DNA of 64,000 nucleotides from Ecdyonurus torrentis (Eukaryota > Arthropoda > Insecta > Ephemeroptera > Heptageniidae): the NCBI GenBank assembly GCA_949318235.1, contig OX439133.1, forward strand, positions 27,344,877-27,408,876. Direction: 5' to 3'. The notes beneath the pieces are model-generated. The model was not told the origin of the DNA, ran no database searches, and saw nothing but the letters and a program-made list of their open reading frames with translations. Of this stretch, positions 23,525 to 37,680 are shown one piece after another (position 1 is the first letter of the stretch; the number at the start of each line of letters is the position of its first letter). A program made the translations under genes and the position numbers.

Positions 23525-23924
23525 GGGGGTAGGTGACCGACTGATATCTCGCAAATTAGGACGGTTGCGAATAATAATATTAACACAAAGTGAAGAAGAA
23601 AATGTTACTTAAAAATATAGTTATGTCAAACGTGAAAACACGATCAACTATTTAAGTTATTACACTTTAAAAATAACATGTAAATGTGGAAATTTAAATT
23701 TGAGTGGAAAATTTATTTGTTCAAATTAGAAACTTTTTTACAATTAAAAATATGATTAAAAATTTTTTTGGGGTATAATTTTTTTTTTTTTTTTTTAAAT
23801 TTACTTGGTTTTATTTGAAAATTTTAGTGTTTGCTTTATTGAAATTAAATCACGTACAAAAAATTATTGGGAAAATATAGTTCTTCATTTAGGGATTTCC
23901 GGTTCAAGACGGTCCCCCACCGTC
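23525..23924. mobile_element. TTAA-flanked non-autonomous element, 400 bp
   Basis: Flanked by TTAA (23521-23524 and 23925-23928). Copy 1 has a single TTAA in the same context (taaattaattcgtaac, about 12752), so the empty site is visible. The ends are G/C-rich (GGGGGTAGGTGACCG on the left; GGTCCCCCACCGTC on the right) and only imperfectly inverted. TTAA targeting suggests a piggyBac- or Kolobok-type transposase. No coding. Confidence 0.78.
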
Positions 23925-24845
23925 TTAAATCGTAACTCATTTTTTTGAAAGTATTTTTAATGAAAAAATTAAAATAATAAACACAATCGACTGAACACAA
24001 TTTAACATTTCTGTTACTCCAGACTGAATATTGAAATCTAGATTACTGTGTCACTGCGACATAATACATTTCTATTCACAGTAATAATTATATGCACTGG
24101 AATACAAAATAAAGTAAATCTTTATAATTTTACATTGCAAGGTTTACAATTATTATTTACATATTTATCAATTTACTTGTTGTAATGTAATTGTCTGTTT
24201 TATCTCGGAGGATGTTATACTCGTATTTGTAGTGTCAGTTATATTTGTAATTAATCAATTATTGTCAATCAACAATGCATGATCGCATGCGGTAATATAA
24301 TAGAAGTGCAATAATGATTAAAGTAAGAGCGGGATATTGGAAAACATAATAAATATAATAATATAATATAATTTTGCACATAAGTTTTAATTGAAAAATG
24401 AGATTCTTACCATAATTAACAGCACAAAAAAAGATGAATGATATAATATAATTTAAAAACAGGCAATGAGATTGAAAAAAATGAAATGAATAGAAAATTA
24501 TATTATAAATGATGGATTTCAACAATGAAATAATTAAAATATTTACACATTTTATAGTTTGCTATTTACTACGTTATGTGTATAATATTTTATTACTTAT
24601 TTTATCATTAAAATATTATTACATAGTTTTGCAGTCACTCTCAGTTATATTCTAACATTTCAATTTATATTCAAGCTACCGTGCATCAATACAAAAGTTG
24701 CGATTGCATGCAAAACTAAAAACATTACAATGCTAATCTATTATATTTCATGTTTTATGATTAATATTTAATGTAATTATTGTGTAACTAAATCGATGTA
24801 ATCCAGAGATAATTATGTAGATACAGACATATTTATGCAATAATC

Positions 24846-26540
24846 TTTATGCTTTGTAAAGCAGTTATCATGAAGTATAGAATACATTATGCTGTATTGA
24901 ACACATTCTGCCGAAAAATGATCAAGCATAATTATTACGTTTTTTTTTTTGTCCGTCTATAATGTTTTCGACTTCTATTTGACTATGTATGTATGCGGCA
25001 CTACGGCTGGCTTGTTATTTCCACAGATAGCCATGTTTATTGACCAGAGCTGTATAGAAATATCCTCTTGTTGTTGTATGACTTATGTACTTACAGTAAT
25101 GACCATTGATATTACATAATACACTACTACACAGAATGTCTGTTATTTGTAAAGTTAAGTTGGGTATTGCAGAGAGGATGGTTTGTATTGTTCAATATAA
25201 TACAGATACTTGAGTTACGGTTTATGAGGGTTAGAGAAAGATGTTTTCATAACTTAATTTTCATTGGCCTTAGGTAAACGTAAGTTTTTATTTATTTTAG
25301 CGGGTACTGCAGTAATTTTGATTTTGAGTATAACTTACTAAGGCAGGATATTTAAAAACTATGTGTAACTTTTGTTTATTTAATTTTATTTTTTTTTTAA
25401 AGTTTTTCATTTTTTCGAATCAAATTTGGATCAAAATTGTTATAATTAAAATATAGAATTTACATAAATATTCCTTTATTTCTTGAGTTTACTCAACTTA
25501 AAATATAAAATATTTTTGATGTAATTTAAATCAATAAACCGTGACAGTAAAATTGCATAAAAATAAAATTGTTGAAATTTTATCATTATTATAACAGAAA
25601 TTGTAACGGATCATATTTTAGAAAAGTTAGGTTCAATTAAAAGACACAACACCAGATTTTGTCCAGTAGAATACGTTATTATTGCCGTCAGTATTCGTCA
25701 TTATTTAGACTGATTGATATGCAGGGATGTTCCCGCTCTAGCTCTCCCGTTTTTCAGTTAATTTTGTTTTCCTGTCAGCGTTAGACATGTAATGATGCAT
25801 AATGTTTGATTATAATTTGTTTTTTCTCTCATTATGTTTTATTTCGATAATTTTGTAATTTCCTAAATATATTATTTTGTATTGACGTTAGATGTAAGAG
25901 AGGCCAACTCGCTTTTTCAGACTTAAAACTCGGCCTTTCATAAATATATGTTTGTTATATGCTATTTCAATATATATTATTGGTTAATTTATTCAACTTC
26001 TAATGGTGAAAATTAGCACATTGTTAAAACTATTCTTATACCTCAGTGCTTCTATTACTCATATAGCTTGTTTCAAATTATTAATACTTGCACCATCAAG
26101 TTTGAAAATATTTTGTTTTTGTATTGGGTTAAACTCCATGTAGTAAAAATTTGTTAGAAATATCTTATAAAAAACAATTTTAAATTATAAATATAGCAAA
26201 TGATAATTATTAAAAATTTTACTTTATATTATGTTATTAATAAAGTTGTTATGTTAATAATAAGTAAACTATATAAAATAATTGTTAAGTCTCAGAAGGT
26301 CACGTACTAGGGACTGTTATTTATTTAATTAGGTAATATTTTCAATTTCATACAATTTTGATAGTTTTTAATGACACCTTCATCGTTAGATTTATTTCTT
26401 GTTATCAAGACACAAAATCAAAGGGCTGTTAAAACAAATAACTGTACAGAGCTAGAGAGAAGTGAAGACGGTTGACTTGTAACTGTACTCTTCACCGAGC
26501 ACAGGTTCAAGCCACTGCTGGGTGCGTACGTCAAGTGTTA
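24846..26540. other. AT-rich region, no gene seen
   Basis: It starts with a diverged member of the dispersed repeat also seen at 17695 (about 24836-24940). The rest is AT-rich sequence with no supported exon, hairpin or tandem repeat, ending in a short (GA)n at about 26542-26561. Confidence 0.5.
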
Positions 26541-26571
26541 GATAGAGAGAGAGAGAGAGAGCAGAACAAAC

Positions 26572-26666
26572 CGATGTTGGGATGCAGAAATGCGACCGAT
26601 GAGAAAAATCATGAGTAAAAACCTCATGATTTTTCTCATCGGTCGCATTTCTGCATCCCAACATCG
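26572..26666. repeat. Perfect hairpin, 44-bp arms, 7-bp loop
   Basis: Arms 26572-26615 and 26623-26666 are exact reverse complements, starting cgatgttgggatgcagaa; the loop is taaaaac. No mismatch is present. The 44-bp sequence is less AT-rich than its surroundings. It is followed within 60 bp by the dispersed repeat at 26725. Overlapping open frames on both strands arise from the symmetry and are unlikely to be genes. Confidence 0.97.
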
Positions 26667-26724
26667 AAACACTTTGCACCAGTCGTGTTTGCATGCACAG
26701 CAACGCACAGCATTCGGGAGGTGC

Positions 26725-26890
26725 ACGATTTATATGATGGCACCGTCCAGCTTGACTAGATGGACATTTCCATGGTTTTTCTAGGCTGTCATGGTGATTG
26801 CCGGGCTGTGTATTCAAGACGTGGCCAGTCCTTGTTCGTTGTTTTAATTGTACATTACATGTTGATAAGACAATGTCTGGAACTGTGGAG
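26725..26890 (+). repeat. Dispersed repeat, relative of 17985-18190
   Basis: It shares gcaccgtccagc, tttccatggttt, tctaggctgtcatgg and gataagacaatgtct in order with the - strand of 17985-18190. A 158-codon open frame on - across this repeat and the hairpin is probably fortuitous. Confidence 0.65.
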
Positions 26891-26929
26891 AAGGTGTAGC
26901 ACGAGAACACAATAAAGCAAGCAAGCAAA

Positions 26930-29220
26930 ACAAGGCACTTTGCACAAAATTTTACTTTTTTTCATGTTGCAATGTTAATATATTATTATTAATTATTTCT
27001 ATATTGTTAATCAGTTTGCTTCAAATGCAGAAAGTGTTTCTACTCTGCCATACTTAAAATTGTATTGCCTTGCCTGTTCAAATTTCTCAAATTTCAAACA
27101 ACACTCTGGGCTTCCCCCACCCCCTCCTAATAATGTTTTGTAAAAATTAGCTTAATATTTATATTTGCATATTGCTGAATATTAAATTTCGATGTTTGAC
27201 TTGACTGTGCAGTATAATATTGTTCTGGCTTCATCGCACTAAACAAACATTCAATCTAAATTTGATGTAAATTTGCAATATCAACATACATGGGGATATC
27301 AAGTCAAAGCTTACTTACTTATAAATTGAAGCATTTTATACAGCTGTAGCACGAGAGTTAAATATAGCACTTACTAGCTATATATCGTATTATAGGGTGG
27401 TTTCACGCAGTGATTTAAGCTAGCGCTTGGATGCCATATAGTGAGCAATAACGTTAACAAGAAAATTAAAAATGTAATTTTGTAGCTATGAAAAAGTTAG
27501 CGAAAATAGTTATTAAATTACTACTTTTGAGAAGTATAAGCTAAATTAATCTGCTTACACCCAAGAAAAATAATACGATGGCAAATACACTCTCAAATTT
27601 TTATGTAAAATGAACTGTAAAGATGTTTCTTCAAAGTCTTAGAAATGCATTTTTGTAATAACTAAAGTAATTCCATGCACTGAAGGTATTTGGTGATGCG
27701 CGCGGAAAAAGCATTATGGTCCTCTAATTTCCTATACTTTAGTATATGAGACTATGGTTTCAGATATTTGATAAAACTACTGCATCAAAACCCCAGAAAT
27801 ACTTCAATGAGGGATACTGTACACTCTTTCACATGTTTTAAACTCATAGAAAATGTTAATAATTTTTCATCAACGACAACCTCTATATAAAATCACTTCA
27901 AAGCTATATTGATCCTACTATATAGAAATATATTTAATATACTTATTTATTACAACACATATGGCAGCATCAGCAAACATAAAAGTTAGACCTGGTGTTT
28001 GAATATACAAAGAGAGAGAGAGAGAAAGAAAGAGAGAGAGAAAGAGGAAACCAAAAGTAAATTTATCAACTATTTTTCCTAGCACAATGTGTGTTTTCTC
28101 TACTCTGTGCAGTGTTTTTAACTGCCTTAACCTAATATTGGAGTAAGATTTTCAGGAAATGGGAAAAAGTGCATTATTTCCATTGTGTTTATCAATTTTC
28201 AATAAAATTGAAAAAAAAAAAGAAAACTTTTTTCCATATTGTACTCGCAACATTGTTTTAAATTTGGAAGAACACTTGTGAAGGATGATAATTACGATGG
28301 TAATTATGATAATTACATTTGGGGATATTTTGTAGATAGATTACAACCTATGTTCAGTTTTTGTAGGCAAAATATTTTCAGCCAAAAACTGTTTATTTTA
28401 TTTATAATGTTTTATGTATGCAATTGATACTGTATGTCAACGTAATTATTCTCATTAAAAAATATTTTTGTCCAAGAAAAATATTATTTATTTAGAAATA
28501 AAGTAGAAATAAAGAATTTAATTTTACAATATTTTTTTTAATAAATTTTTTAATTTTTAAATTAAATAAAAAATATTTGTTAATAAATTGAAATATTCAT
28601 TAAAAAAAACTAGTACATCTTAGTTTAAAAGTTGTTAATTTGTCCTTGAAATAAATATTTGAAAACCTTTTACGGTAATTTATACTATATTTATTATCTT
28701 TTTTTTTTTAATTTTTGCTGTTTACATTTTTGTACTTTACATTTTTCCTTTTTATATATTTTTTTATAATTCATTTTATTTAAAAACTTTTGAATCTGAA
28801 AACTTTTAAATCTAAACGTTTTTGGATAGAAATGTTTTTGAATCTAAAATTTTAAAATCTTTAAGCTTTTTTTTATCTAAATAAGTTTGTGGCTTTAAAC
28901 AGGTGACTCTAACACAATTACCACAAAACATGTCATGACATGTACAGGCTCAAGGAGAATCAGAAAGTGAATGCACACGTACATAGCAAATTTATATTGT
29001 AAATAAATTATCGTTTATAAGGTCCATAGTCTATGCATTTAATATATAATTATAACTCTTTTACAGGTAAAAAACTGTTTAATGTTCTGAACCTTTCTTA
29101 TGCCTTTTTTAAACTTTTCTAACCTTCTCTTTTCTTTTTTGATATTCAAAGTTTTGTATCCAAATTTTTCATCGTTTTGATAAATGTTTTTATTTTTTTT
29201 ATTTACAAGCAGGCAAGCGC
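26930..29220. other. AT-rich region with (GA)n, no gene seen
   Basis: It holds a (GA)n-like stretch at about 28012-28047 and many A/T runs. No exon with plausible splice sites could be supported. Confidence 0.45.
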
Positions 29221-29224
29221 TACT

Positions 29225-30210
29225 CTTGTGTAGTCTTGTTAAAACCTTGAACTTAATCTATTTTACAGTTACTTATACTTTATTCCAACAAAGCTAAAGA
29301 TAACGTAAGGAAGCGACTGCGCATTTCGTGCGTCTGTTGCAAGTGCAAGATTTAATTCCTTATTTCCGGTATTTTTCACGTTTTGGTGGCGGGAAAATAT
29401 TATCGTGTGTATTTTTTTTAAAAAAGTTGAAATTTTACCGGAAATAGATCTTGGCGGTCAGCCAAATGCGGAAAAATTGCACGAAATGTGGAGTCGCTAC
29501 CTTACGTTATCTTCAGCTTCATTGCTTTACTCATACATAATTTACAACGATTGACATCATTCGGCTTTCATCGATAGTGCTCGTGGTATTTCGGTAATTA
29601 ACAAGTGACCTAGTTACATAAATTGTGACCAGCTCTAAAGTACAAAGAATTGGGCAGTCACTGTTAAGTAAACTCTCCAACCAGAAATATTTAAAAAGAC
29701 ATTAATCACAAAAAAACACCATTGCACCATTAATACTCCAACCCTCTAGCTAACCAAACTTTTGTTTGAAAATCTTCTGCAAAACAATTCCCATTGATGT
29801 AAGTAAATAATCGTATCCGTATCTCTAGCATCAGACTCTGCATTGGTTACGTAGACGTGAATACCGTTACAGGGCGAATTTGAACTTGTGTAGTCTTGCT
29901 GAATATTGACCTAAATATATTTTACCGTTATTTATGATTTATTCATACCTAGCTAAACTCGGCTTTTATCGGTACTGCTCGTGGTAAGTCGGTAATTAGC
30001 TTTCCCGCGAAAATTATTTTAGTATATTACCAAAAACGCACTTCGCGCTTACATGCTGGCACTTTTGGCAGTCAGTCGGAAGAGTAGGTGGAGAGCACAC
30101 ATGCTCGTTGCGTTCTTCTAGATTTAGCAGTTCAGGTCACTCGGTTTCATTCGGTATTGCTCAGGGTCATTCGGTAATTCACTTTCCCGCCAAAAATATA
30201 TTGCCACTTT
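29225..30210. repeat. Degenerate direct repeats around 'ctcggtttcattcggtattgctcg'
   Basis: The words cggctttcat / cggcttttat / cggtttcat, then tgctcgtgg and tcggtaatt, recur at about 29561, 29952 and 30140, and again inside the next array near 30598. Upstream flanks (tgtgtagtcttg at about 29230 and 29887) also repeat. It is an old tandem or dispersed repeat, interrupted in its first copy by the MITE at 29291. Confidence 0.55.
29291..29519. mobile_element. MITE with 41-bp terminal inverted repeats
   Basis: The left arm starts AAGCTAAAGATAACGTAAGG and the right arm is its near-complement (AAGCTGAAGATAACGTAAGG on the - strand). They match at about 37 of 41 positions and extend to atttcgtgc. Length is 229 bp, with no coding. 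The target duplication is not clear (possibly CA). Confidence 0.8.
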
Positions 30211-30539
30211 TTATTATTTCCTTTTTTACTCAGGAATGGGCTGGTGTGTGGGGTGGGAGTGAGGTGAACGCACACGTGCGCTCGCGCCGCTCGCATGGTA
30301 AGTTTTTACCTAGTATCGCAGCCATGTTAGCAAGCGGCAAATTATCTTAATATCAGCGAACAAATAATATTCATTAATATTCATAAACCGTACAATTAAA
30401 AATATTTATAAATCGGTCATACTATATACATAAATCGGACCAATCATAAAATATGAATCAACAAATCTTTTTCTTTAAAATAATTCCCCCACTCTTTTGT
30501 GACGTAGGCAATTTCTCCCACCCCACCCCCCTTTTTTAT

Positions 30540-31075
30540 CAACCTGGTTTTATAAAATCTCAAAAAATTTACCCCCCCCCACCTCTGGTTGAGATCACTC
30601 GGTTTCATTCGGTATTGCTCGTAAAACCTCGATAAAATTTCCCCAGACACTGGATTTATAAAACATTGAAAATTTTCCCCCAACCCTGGTTTTATAAAAC
30701 CTCGAAACATTTATCCAGCCACTGGTTTTATAAACCATTGAAAATGTTCCTCCATCACTGGTTTTATAAAACCTTGAAAAATTTCCCCAAGCACTGGTTT
30801 TATAAAGCCTTGAAAATTTGGTTTATAAAACCTTGAAAAATTTCCCCAAGCACTGCTTTTATAAACCATTGAAAATTTACCCCCACCACTGGTTTTATAA
30901 AACATCGAAATATTTCCCCTACCACTGGTTTTATAAAACATCAAAAAATTTACCCCCACTACTGGTTTTATAAATCGTAGAAAATAGGCCACGCCCATCG
31001 CTTTATAGCGACACGTTTTAAATGACTTCAAAAATTTCCCCCACCATTGGTTTTATAAACTTGGTTTATAAGCAC
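30540..31075. repeat. Minisatellite, about 32-36-bp unit 'cactggttttataaaa'
   Basis: A dozen or more units of actggttttataaaacc plus ttgaaaatttcccc, imperfect and interrupted near 30595-30625 by a cggtttcattcggtattg segment and near 30985-31035 by unrelated sequence. Open frames on both strands repeat FIKPV- and MFYKT-like peptides and are products of the repetition. Confidence 0.9.
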
Positions 31076-31209
31076 AGAATATAAATCCACAGAATATAGG
31101 TAACTATAGACTACTTATAGCATATATGGTTTATAAAAAATTAAAAAAACAAAACAGTTAATGACAATTGTTTTTGTCCCTGCTACCAAGAATGCTTATT
31201 ATAACTTAA

Positions 31210-31377
31210 TTACTGACTGCAGTCTGGGAAAACCCGTGCGTTGTTCCGCGCTTGCAGCTCATCTAGCACCCTATCACGAATCGGTGCACCGAGGACGTTA
31301 TGTCTGAAGGCCTCCCGATTCCACCACCAAGTTAAGACCAAAGTAGCCAGCCTTGACAATTTACTGATTACTACCCC
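31210..31377 (-). other. GC-richer island with short open frame, unassigned
   Basis: About 150 bp clearly richer in G+C than its surroundings. On - it is open for some 55 codons and ends at a TAA at 31210-31212, reading TWWWNREAFRHNVLGAP and then DRVLDELQARNNARVFPDC. I do not recognise it. It could be a terminal exon or part of a transposon. No acceptor stands out. Confidence 0.2.
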
Positions 31378-31379
31378 TA

Positions 31380-31961
31380 ACACCCTCATAGTTCAAATGT
31401 TGCAACACATGTAATACACATGCCACACATATAACTATAATCGAGTATATGTGCTAATGAAGACCATCTACGACACGTACCGACTGCAGTCCCATCCTCA
31501 GTATATACGCAAGAGACATAGGCACAGTTGTACTACATACTTAATACATACACTTCAATGCAGCGCAGTGCATTTTATTTTCCCTTTTTTTTTTTTTTTT
31601 TTTCATATCATATACCTAATTTCATGCTATATGTAATTCATGTAAATATGCTACTTTGCTAAGCACTGTTATTCGTTGCTCAAGAAGAGCATCCAAATGC
31701 ATTTATGATGACGTCATGCGCACACACCCTATACTCCCACTGTAGACAGCAGTCATGATATAATTAATAAAGAACTTTTGAACTGTATAAGGGATCCCTA
31801 ATTTAATGTGGCAGGAGAGGGGAGCGTGGATGGCAGCACAATATATTTAAATAGGAAAACATTGTTATCCAATATGACCAACTTTTTCCCATGAAAATTT
31901 CAATGTGCCTCCACCTACTGTCTCCTATCTTCGTACACGTTGTTTATATATATAAATAATT

Positions 31962-32033
<72 letters not shown>

Positions 32034-32490
32034 CATATTTTACGATGCCACAATTAAAAATATTTCATTGCAAGTGGCTTATTTGACGCTTTTTCGAGGT
32101 TATAATATCTACTTATATATTTATTTAGTATGCAAGGTCAAATCCTTTAGTTTTAAATAACATATTCCAATTTTGATCAAAATCCCTCGCTTGTAATAAT
32201 TTTTAAATTCATATTTATATTATTATGCAAGATTTTGCTTCAAGAATTTATCAGCACATTTTGTAATTACTTTTGTTTTTTAATTGTGTTTTATAATGAA
32301 CTTTATCATTGTGAAGATTTTAAATTGCTGCTATTAATGTAATGTAAATATTAGTATTAAAAAAGAGAGAGAGAGAGAGAGAGAGAGATGAAATAAACGT
32401 AATTTCAGCAACGTACGTAAAAGTAAACGTTTTTGCTTAAATTATTCAATACATATAAATATAATTAACATCATGAAATGATAAAGACAA
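31380..32490. other. Repeat-rich region, no gene seen
   Basis: It holds a T-run (about 31585-31604), (TA)n followed by (TG)n at about 31946-32030, an isolated attgcaagtgg element end at about 32068, and (GA)n at about 32364-32388. Around 31660-31735 there is weak similarity to the tgctgaacaa...gacgtcatg segment of the duplicated block. Confidence 0.5.
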
Positions 32491-32494
32491 AAAT

Positions 32495-32795
32495 TTAAGT
32501 GACGTCACATGCGTTAAGACTGAATACATAAAGTTAATATAGGATCGGAACGGAAAACTTTAGCGGTTTGTTTGGAACGCTTGTGACGTCATTTGATTTT
32601 TTTTGGTATATTGTCAACGTTTAGTGACGTTATAATCGTTTATTATTTAATACACTCTAAAATATAATCGTTAAAGAGCTTGTTTACAGTTTTGTAACGC
32701 TTAAAGTATTGTGGAATTAACGATTATGACATAACTAAACGTTAAAATTGTAATGATAAATATGTTAGTGACGTCACAAGTGTAAGATATAAATG
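32495..32795. mobile_element. TGACGTCA-bearing MITE family, rearranged copy
   Basis: It contains both half-elements of the family best seen at 36794-37093, but in the order right half (about 32575-32660) then left half (32662-32795, starting cactctaaaa and including cgttaaagagcttg and acagttttg). Three TGACGTCA sites and one degenerate site are present. It may be a nested or recombined pair. Confidence 0.6.
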
Positions 32796-33217
32796 AAAAA
32801 AAATATATATGTTTAAATTCATTAATTGTGACATCTTTTAAAACTACTGTTTAATAGTTAGCTTTTCTTCTCTGCTATATTTTATACTTACATAAAAGAA
32901 AACAAAATTTTATATTATGTAATTGAAAGAGTTAGACCTAAGAAGGAAAAAAAATACAAAAAATGTAAGAAAATATATGACAGAAATGTAGCAATGAGGT
33001 AAAAAGTTGAAAAGCAAATGAAAGTCTGCAAGTTAGATTATTAAAAAATTAACACAACATAAAAAGAGAGAAAAATGAAAACTACAAATTTGAAATTAAA
33101 GTACCTCATTTGTTTTCATTTTTAACTTTACGTGAAGAAGAAAAAATATAAAGTTGAGAGTTTTCATGAAATGTTTCTTTAGGAAATTTGTTTAATAAAC
33201 AACGTTTAAGCTTGTGA

Positions 33218-33294
<77 letters not shown>

Positions 33295-33874
33295 AACGAG
33301 TGTAATCGCCAAATAAAAACTTTAAAACCACATTTTTTTTCTTTATAAATGCTAAAGAGCAAAAAGTTTCATAGTTTGAATTATTTTATAATTTGTCTGA
33401 TAATTAATTTAGTTTATATAGATTAAACTGTAATGTGCAAACACTCTTAATAACACGCTGGCTGTGCAGTAAATTGTACGTGGAGTTTATATGACAACAA
33501 AAACACTTACTTTCGTAAATACAAATAACATAAGTTTAATGCAACAATAAATATTATAGGAATTTAATAACACAAACAAAAATATTTTTGTATTAATTTT
33601 CCTAGCTCATTTCAGTACCATTTTTATTCGCATTTTCATCATAATAACTATGTTACAATAATGAGTAAACGACAAATTATTATAATTAAAGAAAAAAGTC
33701 CAAGACACAGTCCAGCATTGTTTAGGACTTTACGCACAGACCTTTGTTGTTAACACCATACCAACTAGCTATAGAGTGCTTCAATTGGACTTGTCAACAT
33801 TACTTTGACTATTTTGTGGTACCTTGGTTTGCTTCACTGAAGGTGATAGTAGAAAGACAGCATAAAACCCCACG
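32796..33874. other. AT-rich region with (GA)n, no gene seen
   Basis: A pure (GA)n of about 69 bp lies at 33223-33291. The remainder is AT-rich with no supported feature. Confidence 0.5.
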
Positions 33875-34120
33875 CTATATACAAACGGTACACTGCGGAC
33901 GCCAGTCTGTCTTCTCTTGAAATATTCTCGTGTACACACGAGGTCTAAATTTCAAATCCCACTCGAAGTCAACGTTCAAATTTTGCCATGTACAAAACTC
34001 GTCTTGTATCAAATCCTTGACAATAACGTTGCGTAAGTCGTTAGAACCTGTAATGGTCAGGCTTTGCAGGGACAAGGTCAACACTCTGTTGGTCTGGTAC
34101 GCGTGTCTTGGTCAAAGATT
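33875..34120 (-). other. Candidate exon, product unassigned
   Basis: On - this is open for about 75 codons, with more G+C than its flanks and a plausible protein texture: VLTLSLQSLTITGSNDLRN, then LIQDEFCTWQN, VDFEWDLKFRPRVYTRIFQ. An upstream TGA near 34121-34123 is followed by possible acceptors (ccaag or taccag). No convincing donor follows. The alternation of hydrophobic residues followed by a Trp-rich segment loosely recalls the start of a Cys-loop receptor ligand-binding domain, but the strand is opposite to the receptor exons at 39-43 kb, and I do not assign it. Confidence 0.3.
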
Positions 34121-36790
<2,670 letters not shown>

Positions 36791-36793
36791 TAT

Positions 36794-37093
36794 CACTCTA
36801 AAAAAATCGTTAAAAAGCTTGTGCACAGTTTTGCAATGCTTTAAGTATTGTGGAATAAACGATTATGACGTCAATAAACATTAAAAGTTTCATGATTAAA
36901 ACATTAGTGACGTCACAATCGTTGGAATGGAAGGTTGACGTTTTGTTTATTGTGATTGTAACGCTTGTGACGTCACCAACGTTTTATCATTGAATTGTCA
37001 ACGTTTAGTGACGTCATAACCGTTGATTTCATAATACGTACTTAAAATATTGCAAAACAGTGTACAAGCTTTAAAACGATAAATTTTTAGTGA
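36794..37093. mobile_element. Palindromic MITE with four TGACGTCA sites
   Basis: An inverted repeat with arms of about 150 bp. The left arm runs cactctaaaa, cgttaaaaagcttg, acagttttgcaatgct, acgattatgacgtca, agtgacgtcacaa; the right arm mirrors it (gcttgtgacgtcacc, tttagtgacgtcataac, tgcaaaacagtgta, caagcttt, tagtga). TGACGTCA, the ATF/CREB-type palindrome, occurs four times. No coding. The flanks suggest an AT or TA target, but this is not certain. Relatives are at 32495-32795 and 35735-35890. Confidence 0.8.
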
Positions 37094-37504
37094 TGTGGTA
37101 TAAACTTTATAATTCTTATAAAAACACAAAACTAAAAAAAAAAAAAAAAAAAAAAAAAAATGGTACCTGACTATATATACTGCGAAACAGTGTTACTTCC
37201 GGTACAAGTGTTGTTAGTTAGAGTATATAATAATTATATACTTCAAACAAAAATTGATATGCCTCTCTATCTTTCTCTCTCTCCATTATGACAAACACAC
37301 AGACATCTGACTTGCAAAGGTTTTTGTTTATTTTGACAATCTTCATTATTATGTAATTTTCCGTTGTTGTTTTGAGACTGAAGTATGAAAGACAATTTGA
37401 AAGTGAAAAATAACAACAAGTCAACACGAAGCAATTGGTAAATATGCATTGGCATCGAAATACCTTTTGTGAATAAATTTTAGTGTCTCTCACACAAAGA
37501 AAAA

Positions 37505-37680
37505 TTTACGTAATTTATGCTGCACTTATGTCATTATTTCATAAATTTTGCTACGTTGGAACAACATAATCAATTATGCTGTATTATATTACAATTTATT
37601 TTATTGTTACATAGTTGTTATGGTATATAGAACAAATTTTGCTGAAAATGAGCTATAGCATAATTATTAATGTTAAACAT
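37505..37680. repeat. Dispersed repeat family, copy 3
   Basis: It matches 17695-17880 and 62722-62850 through acgtaatttatgctgcac, ttatgtcatt, tatgctgtatta and attttgctgaaaatgag. Confidence 0.5.

Larger units (their letters stand above)
18321..24845. repeat. Duplicated non-coding block, copy 2
   Basis: Collinear with 6921-13660. It lacks the LINE-containing segment of copy 1 and carries at least four insertions relative to it: a 120-bp TA-flanked MITE (20252), about 330 bp at 20390, about 620 bp at 20819, and a 400-bp TTAA-flanked element (23525). No gene is visible. The right limit (about 24845, near acagacatatttatg) matches 13650 in copy 1. A local 110-bp repeat of its left edge is at about 18248-18290. 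Confidence 0.85.

Noticed and set aside
26452..26928. 158-codon open frame on - across the perfect hairpin and a dispersed repeat
   Set aside because: It consists of the palindrome plus repeat sequence also present inverted at 17985-18190. No domain or splice context is visible.
30444..31031. Repetitive FIKPV/MFYKT peptides on -
   Set aside because: They come from the 32-36-bp minisatellite; both strands are open and unit lengths vary, so a conserved protein is unlikely.
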